From contig NZ_KI519517.1 in the NCBI RefSeq assembly GCF_000482865.1, positions 188,548 through 252,547 on the forward strand: a stretch of DNA of 64,000 nt, given 5' to 3'. Below the pieces are notes generated by a model. It saw only the letters and a list, made by a program, of their open reading frames with translations, was not told the origin of the DNA and ran no database searches. This DNA is from Actinokineospora inagensis DSM 44258. Its GTDB lineage: Bacteria; Actinomycetota; Actinomycetes; Mycobacteriales; Pseudonocardiaceae. Below, piece by piece: positions 45,646 through 54,075 of the stretch (position 1 is its first letter; the number at the start of each line of letters is the position of its first letter). A program made the position numbers and the translations under genes.

Positions 45646-46262
45646 TCGGCAGCACCGACCAGCACCAGGGAACTCCACCGGACGTCGGGTCGACCCAGGA
45701 CGTCCGCTGTCTCGCTGTGGTGCACGGCCTTCAGCCCCAGCGCCCCGGCCAGGTCGACCGTCTCGACCACGGACACGTCGAACATCCGCCGCCCCGCCGG
45801 AACGGGGCCGTGGCGCAAGGTCAGGACCAGGCGACCGCCGGGTGCCAGGAGACCGGCTATCCGCGTCATGGCGGTGCGGCGTTCGACGTCGTCCAGGTGC
45901 ATCCACACCGCGCTGAGCAGGACGAGGTCGAAGACACCCCGCACCAACCGGAGCTCCGGCAGGCTGTCGTCGAGCCAGTGCACAGCGCCGCCGTGCAGCG
46001 CCCGGCCGATCACCCGGAACTCAGCGGTCGGCTCCACAGCGGTGACCGTGTGCCCCCGCGCGGCCAGGGCAGCGGCGTCACGACCGGTCCCCGCGCCGAT
46101 GTCGATCACCCGGCTCGGAGTGCCCGGCAGCCAGGCCACCACGGCGCCGTGGACTTGCTCGAAGCTCACGGCCTCGTACTCGTGGGCCAGCCGCTCAGCC
46201 GCCCCTGAGTAGCCCGTGGCGCCTGCCACGTGGCCACCCGACCCGGCGGATTCCCGGTTCAC
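45642..46262 (-). CDS. Class I SAM-dependent methyltransferase
   Basis: 206 residues. Rossmann methyltransferase with motif I VIDIGAGTGRDAAALAARG, motif II-like VTAVEPTAEF, FDLVLLSAVWMHL and LLAPGGRLVLTL, the Methyltransf_11/25 pattern of small-molecule or protein methylases. No (D/N)PPY motif of DNA amino-methylases and no PC motif. Translationally coupled to the downstream HNH nuclease. TTGACA-like sequences lie about 30-50 bases upstream of the start (minus strand, near 46290-46310). Confidence 0.87.
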   Translation of the reverse strand: MNRESAGSGGHVAGATGYSGAAERLAHEYEAVSFEQVHGAVVAWLPGTPSRVIDIGAGTGRDAAALAARGHTVTAVEPTAEFRVIGRALHGGAVHWLDDSLPELRLVRGVFDLVLLSAVWMHLDDVERRTAMTRIAGLLAPGGRLVLTLRHGPVPAGRRMFDVSVVETVDLAGALGLKAVHHSETADVLGRPDVRWSSLVLVGAAE

Positions 46263-46462
46263 CCTCAGTGTGCCCCAGCTTCATGTCAATTCGGCATGTC
46301 ACCGGTCAATCTAGTCGCTGGTCCCGGTCAGGTCGTAGGTCGCACTGTGGTGGCTGGGGTTGTCGGGAGGAGCGGGGGTCGTGTAAGGGCAGGCTGACAA
46401 CACTCTGCGACCGACACACTGCTCGCGGCGCTACACCCGAACGGCCGGATTGCGGCAGGCGG

Positions 46463-46705
46463 CTAACAATCCACTTCGGCCAGGAATCCGCCGACCGCTG
46501 TTCGAAATCCTGCTGGGTCTTCTGTCCACGGTAGGTGACCGGCGTCGGTCAGGTGTACACGTGACACCTTTGGTAGTACCCGTTCCAAGGAATCCACGGC
46601 CATGGTGTCCCACAATCCGGGGCCACCATGGCAGAACACCACCGGCACACCATTGCCCACCCGCGCGGCCCACAGTCGAATACCGTCTTCAGTCCATACC
46701 GCCAC
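46463..46705 (-). pseudogene. Alpha/beta-hydrolase with large internal deletion
   Basis: 80 codons from GTG 46705 join the N-terminus of a prolyl-iminopeptidase-like hydrolase (EDGIRLWAARVGNGVPVVFC then HGGPGLWDTMA) directly to its C-terminus (VSRVHLTDAGHLPWTEDPAGF, with the catalytic His). About 150 residues including the GxSxG nucleophile are missing, in frame. The product cannot be catalytic. The start overlaps the PepSY gene end by 17 bases. Confidence 0.75.
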
Positions 46706-48101
46706 GCCTCGGAGTATGGCCGGATGGAAGCCGATTGACCCAGGCGCCGGTGAGGGTGTCGAGGATGAGGAAGGCGAGCAAGCTCAAGCCCAGCAACGGA
46801 ATCGCCCAGCCGACGGCGATGAGGGCCAGTGGGGCCGGGACGATCGCCCACAGGGGGAGTCGTTGCCAGGCGCCTCGTCGGGGGGCGGCGCCGACGGCGG
46901 TGCGGGTTGGGCGGCGTTGCCACCACATGCGGTAGCCGAGGACGATCAGGGTGAGGATCGAGGCGGCCAGCAGGAACAGCGCGATCTGGTTGGCCAGGCC
47001 GAACAACCTGCCCATGTGCGCCTGGATGCCGAGTGTGGTCAGCTTCGCGAGCAGCGGTCGGTCGGCGAAGTCGGTGCGGGCGGTGATCGTGGCGGATGTG
47101 GGGTTTACCGCGATCTTGTCCAGGCGGATCGGCCATGTGTTGTCGACCTGGGCAGCGGTCCAGGCGTTGCCGGGATTGCTCGCGACGTCGATCTCGACGG
47201 GGCCGTCGAGGCCAGCGGTGCGTGCGGCGGAGAGCACCCGGTCGAACGTCGTGGGGTCCAGCGGTGTCGTGCCGCCGTGGCTCATGCCCGCGTGTTCCCC
47301 GTGTCCGGTCGATCCGGTCGAGGCGGTTCCCGGGAGGCTGGTGTCGAGCACCGGTGTCTTGGCGTGCAGTGCTTCCAGGGCCGCCGCGAAGTTGTCACCG
47401 GCGTAGGTCGACCAGGTCAGCCCGGTGACGGACAGGAACAGCGCGCCGAGCAGTGTCCACATCCCGAGGCTGGCGTGCCACGACCGGGTCCGGCGCACGC
47501 CCGTCGCGCTGGGGTCCGGTAGCAGCAGCGCCCGGACACGACGCCGGGAGTTGCGCCGCCGCACCAGCCACAGCACCAGTCCGGCCAGCGAGATCACCCA
47601 CAGCCAACTCGCCGCCAGCTCCGAGTACACCCGGCCCGGCTCGCCCAGCAGCAGGTTGCGGTGCAGCCCGTCCAGCCAGGTGGTGACCGGGGTGGCGCCG
47701 AACCAGGTGGTCAACTGGCCCTGCACCCGAGCGGTGTACGGGTCGACGTAAGCGGTGCGGGAGTTGTCGCCGATGCCGCTGAACACGACCTGCGTCACCA
47801 CGTCGGGGTCCTCGGCCACCACGACCCCGGTGACCGACCCGTCGGGCACCGCCGCCCGAGCCGCCGTGACCTGCTCCGCGAGCGGCAGCGGCGAACCCCC
47901 GGTCGGGGACACGGTCAGCACATCGCCGTAGAACAGGTCGTCAAGCTGCGGCGCCATCGAGTACAACAGTCCGGACACGGCGGCCACGATCAAGAACGGG
48001 GCCACGAACACCCCGGCGTAGAAGTGCAACCGGCGCAACAGCGGCACCACGGACCACCGTTGCGGAGCGGCAACCACGTCATCAAGCGGCGGAGCGGACA
48101 T
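46689..48101 (-). CDS. PepSY-associated TM protein
   Basis: 470 residues. Four membrane helices in the family layout: RRLHFYAGVFVAPFLIVAAV near the N-terminus, then AASWLWVISLAGLVLWLV, LGMWTLLGALFLSVTGLTWS and a C-terminal pair (IALFLLAASILTLIVLGY; LALIAVGWAIPLLGLSLLAF). Two extracytoplasmic PepSY-like regions lie between, plus a His-rich loop (HGEHAGMSHGG) that could bind metal. Relatives are often linked to iron or copper handling or act as ferric reductases. Single gene; function inferred only from family. Confidence 0.85.
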   Translation of the reverse strand: MSAPPLDDVVAAPQRWSVVPLLRRLHFYAGVFVAPFLIVAAVSGLLYSMAPQLDDLFYGDVLTVSPTGGSPLPLAEQVTAARAAVPDGSVTGVVVAEDPDVVTQVVFSGIGDNSRTAYVDPYTARVQGQLTTWFGATPVTTWLDGLHRNLLLGEPGRVYSELAASWLWVISLAGLVLWLVRRRNSRRRVRALLLPDPSATGVRRTRSWHASLGMWTLLGALFLSVTGLTWSTYAGDNFAAALEALHAKTPVLDTSLPGTASTGSTGHGEHAGMSHGGTTPLDPTTFDRVLSAARTAGLDGPVEIDVASNPGNAWTAAQVDNTWPIRLDKIAVNPTSATITARTDFADRPLLAKLTTLGIQAHMGRLFGLANQIALFLLAASILTLIVLGYRMWWQRRPTRTAVGAAPRRGAWQRLPLWAIVPAPLALIAVGWAIPLLGLSLLAFLILDTLTGAWVNRLPSGHTPRRGGMD

Positions 48102-48369
48102 CGAACACCTCGCGCGGGGAGTCGGGACTTCACGCACAAGTCGGACGTCCGCGCCTTGTGGTTCCCGGCTCCCAGCGGATGGCGGCAACTCACGCAGCGC
48201 ATTGCTGTCCGGGGAAGACACGTCATGCTCGACGGGCGAGAGGTCGGGCGGGTGATCCGTTTGACCAGTGAGCGGCTGTCGTTGCCGGGGACTGCTGTGC
48301 GGCAATTGGGGACTCCCGCACAGGTGCGTTCGACATTGAGCTACAAGCGCCCGCTGCCTTCACCACCCG

Positions 48370-49012
48370 GACGAAGCCCGCGTGGTGCCCGGAGTGCATC
48401 GGCGAGGTTTTCCGCGGTGCGGGCGTCGAGGTAGTGGAGCCGATGGCCGAGCCGCAGGATTGGTGGCTGACGAGGTGTCTCGTGTCGTCTGGGATTCGAC
48501 AGGAGCCGTGTGGTGGTACGCGGATTGGTGCGTCAGCAGTGGCAGGAACCGGTCCGCGATCGCGAGAAGTACCAAAGCCCGCGGTGTCCGAACTGCCGGA
48601 CCACCTCGGGTCGCCGGCGTGGCGAGACCCCGGTTTGGCCGCTGAGTGGAGCCCGACCAATCCTGTCACGGCATGGCGGGTGCGCCCCCACACGAGCACC
48701 GCGTTCTCGCCGGAGTGGATCTGTGCCACCGGTCCCGCGCACGTCTGGCGGTCACCGCTCAGTTCACGGTCCGGTGGCGCGGAATGCCCACAGTGCCGTG
48801 AACACGGCAAATCCCGGGTTGAACTCGACCATTGGGAGGCGGCGAAGGAGGTGTTCGGCCACGCGACCTCTGGCCTGGTGGTTCGTGACCGCGGGAGATC
48901 GCAATATCCTGATCGAGTACGACGGCGCGTACTGGCACCGGTCGCCAAGTTGCTGATCGACGAACGCAAGAGCAACGACTTGCTCGCGGCCGGGTATGTC
49001 GTCCGTGCGGCT
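48370..49012 (+). pseudogene. Frameshifted zinc-ribbon / Vsr-like nuclease remnant
   Basis: Pieces of one protein lie in different plus-strand frames: CPECIGEVFRGAGVEVVEP, then GLAAEWSPTNPVTAWRVRP with VWRSPLSSRSGGAECPQC (a treble-clef zinc-ribbon repeat), then NILIEYDGAYWHR (nuclease motif with conserved Asp) and LIDERKSNDLLAAGYVVR. Frame changes near 48895 and 48945 break the nuclease core. This is the pattern of actinobacterial zinc-ribbon proteins fused to a very-short-patch-repair-like endonuclease. Region 48102-48369 upstream shows no gene. Confidence 0.6.
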
Positions 49013-49044
49013 ACAAGACCGCCCCGGTGCGGTCAAGCCAGGTC

Positions 49045-49773
49045 TTACGCCGCTCGTCTGTGGGCGGTTGGGCGGAGGTGGCGCGGCCTGTGCTTTCGCG
49101 GGTTTGGCGCCCAGTCCCCCGGCTTGGCACTAGGACCCAAATCCTGGTCACCCTCCACCGCCGGCGTGCCGGGGGTGGGTTCGCGGCGGTGTGCGCGGGC
49201 GACGAGGTAGAGCAGGGCGAGGCCCGCCAACAGTGGACCGTGCGAGACCACGCGGATGGCGGTGGCGCTTCCGGCGATGATGTCGTGTGCCGAGAACAGC
49301 AGCAGGATGCCGACGAATCCGCTGAGGGTGGGGAGCAGGCCGGTGGCACGGTGCGCCTGCACGGCGGCGACGAGCAGGCCGATGCCGAGGGCGAGGTTCC
49401 AGGCGGCGCCCTCGTTGAACAGGTGGCTGGCCAGGTCGTGGCCGGTGAGTTCGTGGCCGGCGTGGTCCCCGGTCGCGCCGGTGAGGAACTGGGCCATGGC
49501 CAGCCAGACCTGGATCAGGGCGACGACGACGAGTGCCACCCGGGAGCCCAGTGCGGTTGGTTTGGGGCGGACCGCCAGTACCGCGTCGACGAGGTCGGGG
49601 GGTTGTTCGGCGGGGCGGACCCGGATGGTCCTGGTCAGGTGTTCGGCCTTGGCCTGCCACTGGGCGCAGGTCGGGCACTGGCCGAGGTGCGCGTCGACGT
49701 CGGCGGTGGGGGCGGGTTCGGCCTCGCCGTCGAGTCGGGCCGAGAGCGCTTCACGGCAGGTTTCACAGTCCAC
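49045..49773 (-). CDS. zf-HC2 anti-sigma factor with four TM helices
   Basis: 242 residues from GTG 49773 (VDCETCREALSARLDGE; a longer GTG at 49827 is possible). N-terminal zinc-binding anti-sigma domain with CETC and HLGQCPTCAQW (HxxxCxxC), then four hydrophobic segments (VALVVVALIQVWLAMAQF; LALGIGLLVAAVQA; LSGFVGILLLFSAHD; LLAGLALLYLVARA). Expected to hold the divergent ECF sigma factor at the membrane until a signal arrives. The start is 65 bases from the sigma start. Confidence 0.85.
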   Translation of the reverse strand: MDCETCREALSARLDGEAEPAPTADVDAHLGQCPTCAQWQAKAEHLTRTIRVRPAEQPPDLVDAVLAVRPKPTALGSRVALVVVALIQVWLAMAQFLTGATGDHAGHELTGHDLASHLFNEGAAWNLALGIGLLVAAVQAHRATGLLPTLSGFVGILLLFSAHDIIAGSATAIRVVSHGPLLAGLALLYLVARAHRREPTPGTPAVEGDQDLGPSAKPGDWAPNPRKHRPRHLRPTAHRRAA

Positions 49774-49838
49774 GTGGTGAATGGTCGCGCCGGTCGGCCC
49801 GTTGGTTCCCGACGGGGGTGTGGTTACGATCCGCGACC

Positions 49839-50393
49839 GTGAGCACACCCGATGACGACGTGACGCGCTGGGCGCTGCGGGCCCGGTCCGGTGACCGGGA
49901 CGCCCTGGAGCGCTTCGTGCGGGCCACCCAGCGGGACGTCTGGCGGTTCGTCGCCCACCTCGCGGACGTCAGCGTGGCCGATGATCTCGCGCAGGAGACC
50001 TACGCACGGGCGCTCACCACGTTGCGTGGGTTCGCCGGGCGTTCGTCGGCCAAGACCTGGCTGTTGGTGATCGCTCGCCGGGTCGTCGTCGACCAGGTGC
50101 GGATGGCCCGGTCCCGGCCGCGACTGGCCTCGGGGGCGGGCTGGGAACTGGCCGCCGATCGCGGCTCACCGGTCAGCGGCGCCGAGGCGGTGGTCGAACT
50201 GAACATGTTGCTCGACGCCCTGGACCCGGACCGGCGCGAGGCGCTGGTGCTGACCCAGGTACTCGGCCTGCCCTACGCCGAGGCGGCGGCCGTGGTGGGC
50301 TGTCCGATCGGCACCATCCGCTCCCGGGTCGCCCGAGCGCGTGAAGACCTCGTCCGCGCGGTCGAGGGTGGTTCCGCCACCGAGGTGGGTTGA
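49839..50393 (+). CDS. ECF RNA polymerase sigma factor
   Basis: 184 residues from GTG 49839. Sigma region 2 (YVRATQRDVWRF-type; ADDLAQETYARAL) and region 4 (LDPDRREALVLTQVLGLPYA ... GTIRSRVARARE) are intact. Directs polymerase to a small stress regulon; controlled by the divergent zf-HC2 anti-sigma factor. Confidence 0.92.
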   Translation: MSTPDDDVTRWALRARSGDRDALERFVRATQRDVWRFVAHLADVSVADDLAQETYARALTTLRGFAGRSSAKTWLLVIARRVVVDQVRMARSRPRLASGAGWELAADRGSPVSGAEAVVELNMLLDALDPDRREALVLTQVLGLPYAEAAAVVGCPIGTIRSRVARAREDLVRAVEGGSATEVG

Positions 50394-50438
50394 TCCACTG
50401 GTCACCCGCCCGTGTACACCGGCACGGGGGTGGACGAC

Positions 50439-50684
50439 ATGCAGTACGGTCGGTTCATGGCGGATGAACCCGGTGGTCCCGTGCTCGGCCCGACGCTGGC
50501 CGAGTGGCGCAAGGCCCGGGAGGAGACGGAGCGCCACCTCGCCACCGAGACCGACCTGCCGGACGTGCCGTGGGTGCAGCGACTCGCCGATCTGCTGACC
50601 ACCGAGCGCTCGTGGCAGGACCAGTACACCGAGCTGGTCGCGCTCGACAGCAGTGAGGGCCGGTTCCCGCCGTCCAACCGCTGA
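50439..50684 (+). CDS. Small hypothetical protein
   Basis: 81 residues from ATG 50439, preceded by GGGGGTGG. Charged, helical, no transmembrane segment; contains LAEWRKAREETERHLATE and WVQRLADLLTTERSWQ. No family recognised. It follows the sigma factor by 45 bases on the same strand and might be co-transcribed. Confidence 0.4.
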   Translation: MQYGRFMADEPGGPVLGPTLAEWRKAREETERHLATETDLPDVPWVQRLADLLTTERSWQDQYTELVALDSSEGRFPPSNR

Positions 50685-50761
50685 GTCCGCAATGCACAGT
50701 CCGCAGTGCACAGTCCTCAATGGACTGTGATGGAATGCCGAAGCGACAAGGAGATCGACGC

Positions 50762-50830
50762 GTGGTCGAAGGAACAGCCAAGTGGTTCGACGTCGAGGGC
50801 CCGCGCGCCGCAGCGGTGCCGGTCCGCTGA
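50762..50830 (+). pseudogene. Cold-shock-protein-like mini-ORF
   Basis: A GTG preceded by a strong AAGGAG opens 22 codons, VVEGTAKWFDVEGPRAAAVPVR then stop. The first ten residues match the start of CspA-type proteins (GTVKWFNxEKG), but the rest of the domain is missing. Either a truncated csp gene or a leader peptide for the DUF6292 gene that begins 17 bases on. Confidence 0.45.
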
Positions 50831-50847
50831 CCGCCGCGCGGCGCGTC

Positions 50848-51255
50848 GTGGTCTCGTCGGACGTGAACGCCCGGGGCGAGCCGGTGCGACTCGTCGCCGC
50901 GCTGGAGACCTACGTCCACCAGGTCGCGGTGCTGATCGGGGTACCGGTCGAAGCCGTGGCGCACGAGGTCACCGACACGGCCACGGCGTACGTCGGCTTG
51001 GCCGAACGACTTCCCGACTTGCCCGCCGGTGACCTGATGCTCGTCTGGGACGAGCGGCTCGGGTGGTACATCGGCGTCGAGCCGCACGGGTCCGTGATCT
51101 CCTACCTCGGCGGCCACGTCGTCCCCACTCCGGCTGAGGTGGCCCGCTTCGTCGCGGACGTCATCGCCGGTCACCACCTGAGCGAGGCGGGCACCGTCAC
51201 CCCGCTGCCCGACCGCCAGGCGCTGGCGGCGCGCATGGTCGCGGTCTCGTCCTGA
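50848..51255 (+). CDS. DUF6292 family protein
   Basis: 135 residues from GTG 50848 (GTG 50863 and earlier frames are possible). Matches the actinobacterial DUF6292 pattern: VRLVAALETYVHQVAVLIGV, TATAYVGLAERLPDLP, LMLVWDERLGWYIGVEPHG and SYLGGHVVPTPAEVARFVAD. Small soluble protein of unknown function. It is preceded by a cold-shock-like mini-ORF and converges on the response regulator with a four-base gap. Confidence 0.75.
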   Translation: MVSSDVNARGEPVRLVAALETYVHQVAVLIGVPVEAVAHEVTDTATAYVGLAERLPDLPAGDLMLVWDERLGWYIGVEPHGSVISYLGGHVVPTPAEVARFVADVIAGHHLSEAGTVTPLPDRQALAARMVAVSS

Positions 51256-51259
51256 GCGC

Positions 51260-51895
51260 TCACGCGGTGGCGAGCCCGGCCTGGTAGGCGAGGATCACCA
51301 GGTGGACGCGGTCGCGGGCGGAGAGCTTGAGCATGATGTGGGCGACATGGGCTTTGGTGGTGCCGGGGGTGATGTGCAGGCGTTGGGCGATCTCGCTGTT
51401 GGACAGCCCCGCGGCGATGAGGGTGAGCACTTCGCGTTCTCGTGGGGTGATGGCGGTGAGCCGGTCCGTGCGCGGTGGGCTGGTGTACGCGGCGATGAGT
51501 TTGCGGGTGACGCTGGGGGAGAGGAGCGCGTCGCCCGCGGCGACGACGCGGATGGCGGCGAGGAGGTCGGTTGACGGGGTGTCCTTGAGGAGGAATCCGC
51601 TGGCGCCCGCGCGGAGGGCGGCGAAGACGTACTCGTCGAGGTCGAAGGTGGTCAGGACGAGTACGCGCACCTCGGGCAGGGTGGCGGTGATCCGGCGGGT
51701 GGCCTCGATGCCGTCCAGTTCGGGCATGCGGATGTCCATGACGACGACGTCCGGGGGGTCGGCGGTCGCCAACTCGACGGCATCGGCCCCGTTGGCGGCC
51801 TCGGCGATGACGGTGAGGTCGTCGGCCGAGTTGACGATCTCGCGGAAGCCGGTGCGGATGAGGGCTTGGTCGTCGGCGATGAGCACCCGGATCAC
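51260..51895 (-). CDS. NarL/LuxR-type response regulator
   Basis: 211 residues from GTG 51895. Receiver with DD pocket in VLIADDQ, phospho-Asp in VVVMDIRMPELDG, Lys in FLLKDTP; LuxR helix-turn-helix ITPREREVLTLIAAGLSNSE ... GTTKAHVAHIML. Overlaps the kinase stop as GTGA (51892-51895). Probably controls the divergent ABC exporter genes. Confidence 0.93.
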   Translation of the reverse strand: MIRVLIADDQALIRTGFREIVNSADDLTVIAEAANGADAVELATADPPDVVVMDIRMPELDGIEATRRITATLPEVRVLVLTTFDLDEYVFAALRAGASGFLLKDTPSTDLLAAIRVVAAGDALLSPSVTRKLIAAYTSPPRTDRLTAITPREREVLTLIAAGLSNSEIAQRLHITPGTTKAHVAHIMLKLSARDRVHLVILAYQAGLATA

Positions 51896-53013
51896 GAGTG
51901 GTCCCCGTGCGGCAGTCGGGCGGCCACCTCGAAGCCGCCGGGTATCGGGCCTGCGCTGAGTTCACCGCCGCAAAGCGTCGTCCGTTCGCGCATTCCGATG
52001 AGGCCGTGACCGCCGGGACCGGGTGAGCCGCCGCGGCCGTTGTCGGTGATCGTGAGGAGCACGGCGTCTTCCGCGTAGGCGATCGTGACTCGGCAGGTCT
52101 GGGTCTCCGCGTGTTTGACCACGTTGGTCAGGGCTTCCTGCACGATCCGGTACGCCGAGACGTCGATCCCGGCGGGGAGCGGGTGGGGCGTGCCGTGCAG
52201 CACGACGTCCACGTCGACCCCCGCGCTGGACGTGCGTGCGACCAGCTCGTCCAGCCCGGCGAGGCCGGGGGCCGGTTCGAGTGATCCGGGGGAGCGCAGC
52301 ACGCCCAGCATGCGGCGCAGTTCGGTCAGCGCTTCGCGGCCGGTGGTCTCGATGACGCCGAGGGCGGCCGCCGCCGCGGCGGGCTTGCGGTCGAGGACCA
52401 GCCTGCCCATGTCGGCTTGAACGGTGATCACGCTCATGCTGTGCGCGACGACGTCGTGCAGTTCCCTGGCGATGCGCAGGCGCTCGTCGGTGACCAGCGC
52501 CGCGCGCTCACGTTCCCCCTGCGCTGCCAGGGTTTCCGCGTAGACGCGGTACTGGGCGCGCAACATCCCCGCACCCCAACCGATCACCACGACAGCGCCG
52601 GGTAGCAGCACTGTCACCCACTGTCCATTCCAGACTACCCCGCCCGCGACCACGGCCAGGACGACCGCGAGCGCCACATAGGACCGACGGGAACCCAGTG
52701 CTGCCAACGAATAGGCGACCAACGCCATCGGCACCGACGCGAGCGGCACCACCGGCACCACCGACGTGGCCAACGACAGTCCGAACGCCGGGACGCCCAG
52801 CCCGAACGCCAACCACGGCCGACGGCGCAGCACGAGCGGTACGGCGAGGAGCGTGGCGCCGAGCAGACCGACCAGGCGCGACGTGGGCCCCGTCCCGCTG
52901 ATCAGCGGACCTCCCCACGCCAGCACGACAGCGACCGCCGCGAGGCAGTCGAGCGCGAACCAGTGTCCCGGTCGCAGCCGCCGCAGCAGCGGTGGGCGCA
53001 CGTCGATCCCCAT
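51892..53013 (-). CDS. Sensor histidine kinase, DesK/LiaS type
   Basis: 373 residues from ATG 53013. Five or so N-terminal membrane helices with short loops (intramembrane-sensing type), a HisKA_3 helix with His in RIARELHDVVAHSMSVI, and an ATPase domain with EALTNVVKHA and DNGRGG. Such kinases next to two-gene ABC transporters usually sense cell-envelope stress or peptide antibiotics. Divergent from the ABC genes with a palindrome in between. Confidence 0.92.
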   Translation of the reverse strand: MGIDVRPPLLRRLRPGHWFALDCLAAVAVVLAWGGPLISGTGPTSRLVGLLGATLLAVPLVLRRRPWLAFGLGVPAFGLSLATSVVPVVPLASVPMALVAYSLAALGSRRSYVALAVVLAVVAGGVVWNGQWVTVLLPGAVVVIGWGAGMLRAQYRVYAETLAAQGERERAALVTDERLRIARELHDVVAHSMSVITVQADMGRLVLDRKPAAAAAALGVIETTGREALTELRRMLGVLRSPGSLEPAPGLAGLDELVARTSSAGVDVDVVLHGTPHPLPAGIDVSAYRIVQEALTNVVKHAETQTCRVTIAYAEDAVLLTITDNGRGGSPGPGGHGLIGMRERTTLCGGELSAGPIPGGFEVAARLPHGDHS

Positions 53014-53060
53014 CGGCCGACCGTAGCCGAGCGGCCGGAGCGCACACATCATTCCCCGGT

Positions 53061-53080
53061 CGTATGCCCACGGGCATACG
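53061..53080. promoter_or_regulatory. Palindrome upstream of ABC transporter operon
   Basis: CGTATGCCC-AC-GGGCATACG, perfect nine-base arms with a two-base centre, midway between the kinase start (53013) and the ATPase start (53161). A good candidate binding site for the response regulator of this locus. Confidence 0.6.
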
Positions 53081-53160
53081 CCGGTGGGTACCCGCCCGCG
53101 CGGCGATGACGGCCCCGCCCCCCGCCGGGCACGGTGAACCCCAGCAGAAAGGACACCACC

Positions 53161-54075
53161 ATGATCGAAGCCGATGAGTTGACCAAGACCTACGGCCGCC
53201 GCCGCGCGGTCGACCGGTTGACCTTCCACATCCCACCCGGCCGGGTGACGGGGTTCCTCGGGCCCAACGGCGCGGGCAAGTCCAGCACCATCCGCCTTGT
53301 CCTCGGCCTGGACTCGCCGACCCACGGCCGGGTGCTGGTCAACGGGCGGCCGTACCGGGCGTTGGACCGGCCGTTGCGCCGGGTCGGCGCGCTGCTCGAC
53401 GCGAACGCCGTGCACGGCGGCCGCCGGGCCCGCGACCACCTGCGATGGCTCGCCGAGACCAACGACATCCCGCGGGCCCGGGTCGACGAGGTGCTGGGCC
53501 TGACCGGCCTGACCGAGGTGGGACACCGGCGGGTCGGTGGGTTCTCGCTCGGGATGAAGCAGCGGCTCGGCATCGCCGCGGCGCTCATCGGCGACCCGGA
53601 GATCCTGATCTTCGACGAGCCGGTCAACGGCCTCGACCCGGACGGGGTGCACTGGATCCGCGGGCTGATCCGGTCGCTGGCCGCCGAGGGGCGCACCGTG
53701 CTGGTCTCCAGCCACCTGATGAGCGAGATGCAGTTGACCGCCGACCACCTGCTGATCCTCGCCCGGGGCAGGCTGCTCTCGGACGCGGCCATGGCCGACC
53801 TGGTCCGCTCCGGCGGCGGTGACGTGCTGGTCCGCACCGCGGGTGACTCACCGCTCGCCGCGCTGCTGACCGCCGGGGGCGCCACGGTGACCCCGGAGTC
53901 CGGCCGGGGTTTGGTGGTGACCGGGCTCGACCCGACCCGGATCGCCGAGGTGGCCGCCGCGCACGGCATCGCACTGGTCGAGTTGACCCCACGCGCGGCG
54001 TCGCTCGAAGAGGTCTTCCGCCGCATCACCGATCCCGAACTCCAGTACCGCGCCGACCGGGAGGGGACCCGATGA
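53161..54075 (+). CDS. ABC transporter ATPase (BcrA-like)
   Basis: 304 residues from ATG 53161 with AGAAAGGA upstream. Walker A GPNGAGKSST, signature FSLGMKQRLGIA, Walker B ILIFDEPVNGLDP, switch His in VLVSSHLMSEMQ. Belongs to the bacitracin/lantibiotic-resistance type ATPases. Coupled to the permease gene by ATGA. Probably induced by the adjacent two-component system. Confidence 0.92.
   Translation: MIEADELTKTYGRRRAVDRLTFHIPPGRVTGFLGPNGAGKSSTIRLVLGLDSPTHGRVLVNGRPYRALDRPLRRVGALLDANAVHGGRRARDHLRWLAETNDIPRARVDEVLGLTGLTEVGHRRVGGFSLGMKQRLGIAAALIGDPEILIFDEPVNGLDPDGVHWIRGLIRSLAAEGRTVLVSSHLMSEMQLTADHLLILARGRLLSDAAMADLVRSGGGDVLVRTAGDSPLAALLTAGGATVTPESGRGLVVTGLDPTRIAEVAAAHGIALVELTPRAASLEEVFRRITDPELQYRADREGTR

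Noticed and set aside
44635-46262. Classical type II restriction-modification system
   Set aside because: The methyltransferase lacks DNA-methylase motifs (no DPPY/NPPY or PC motif), so only a looser pairing is claimed.
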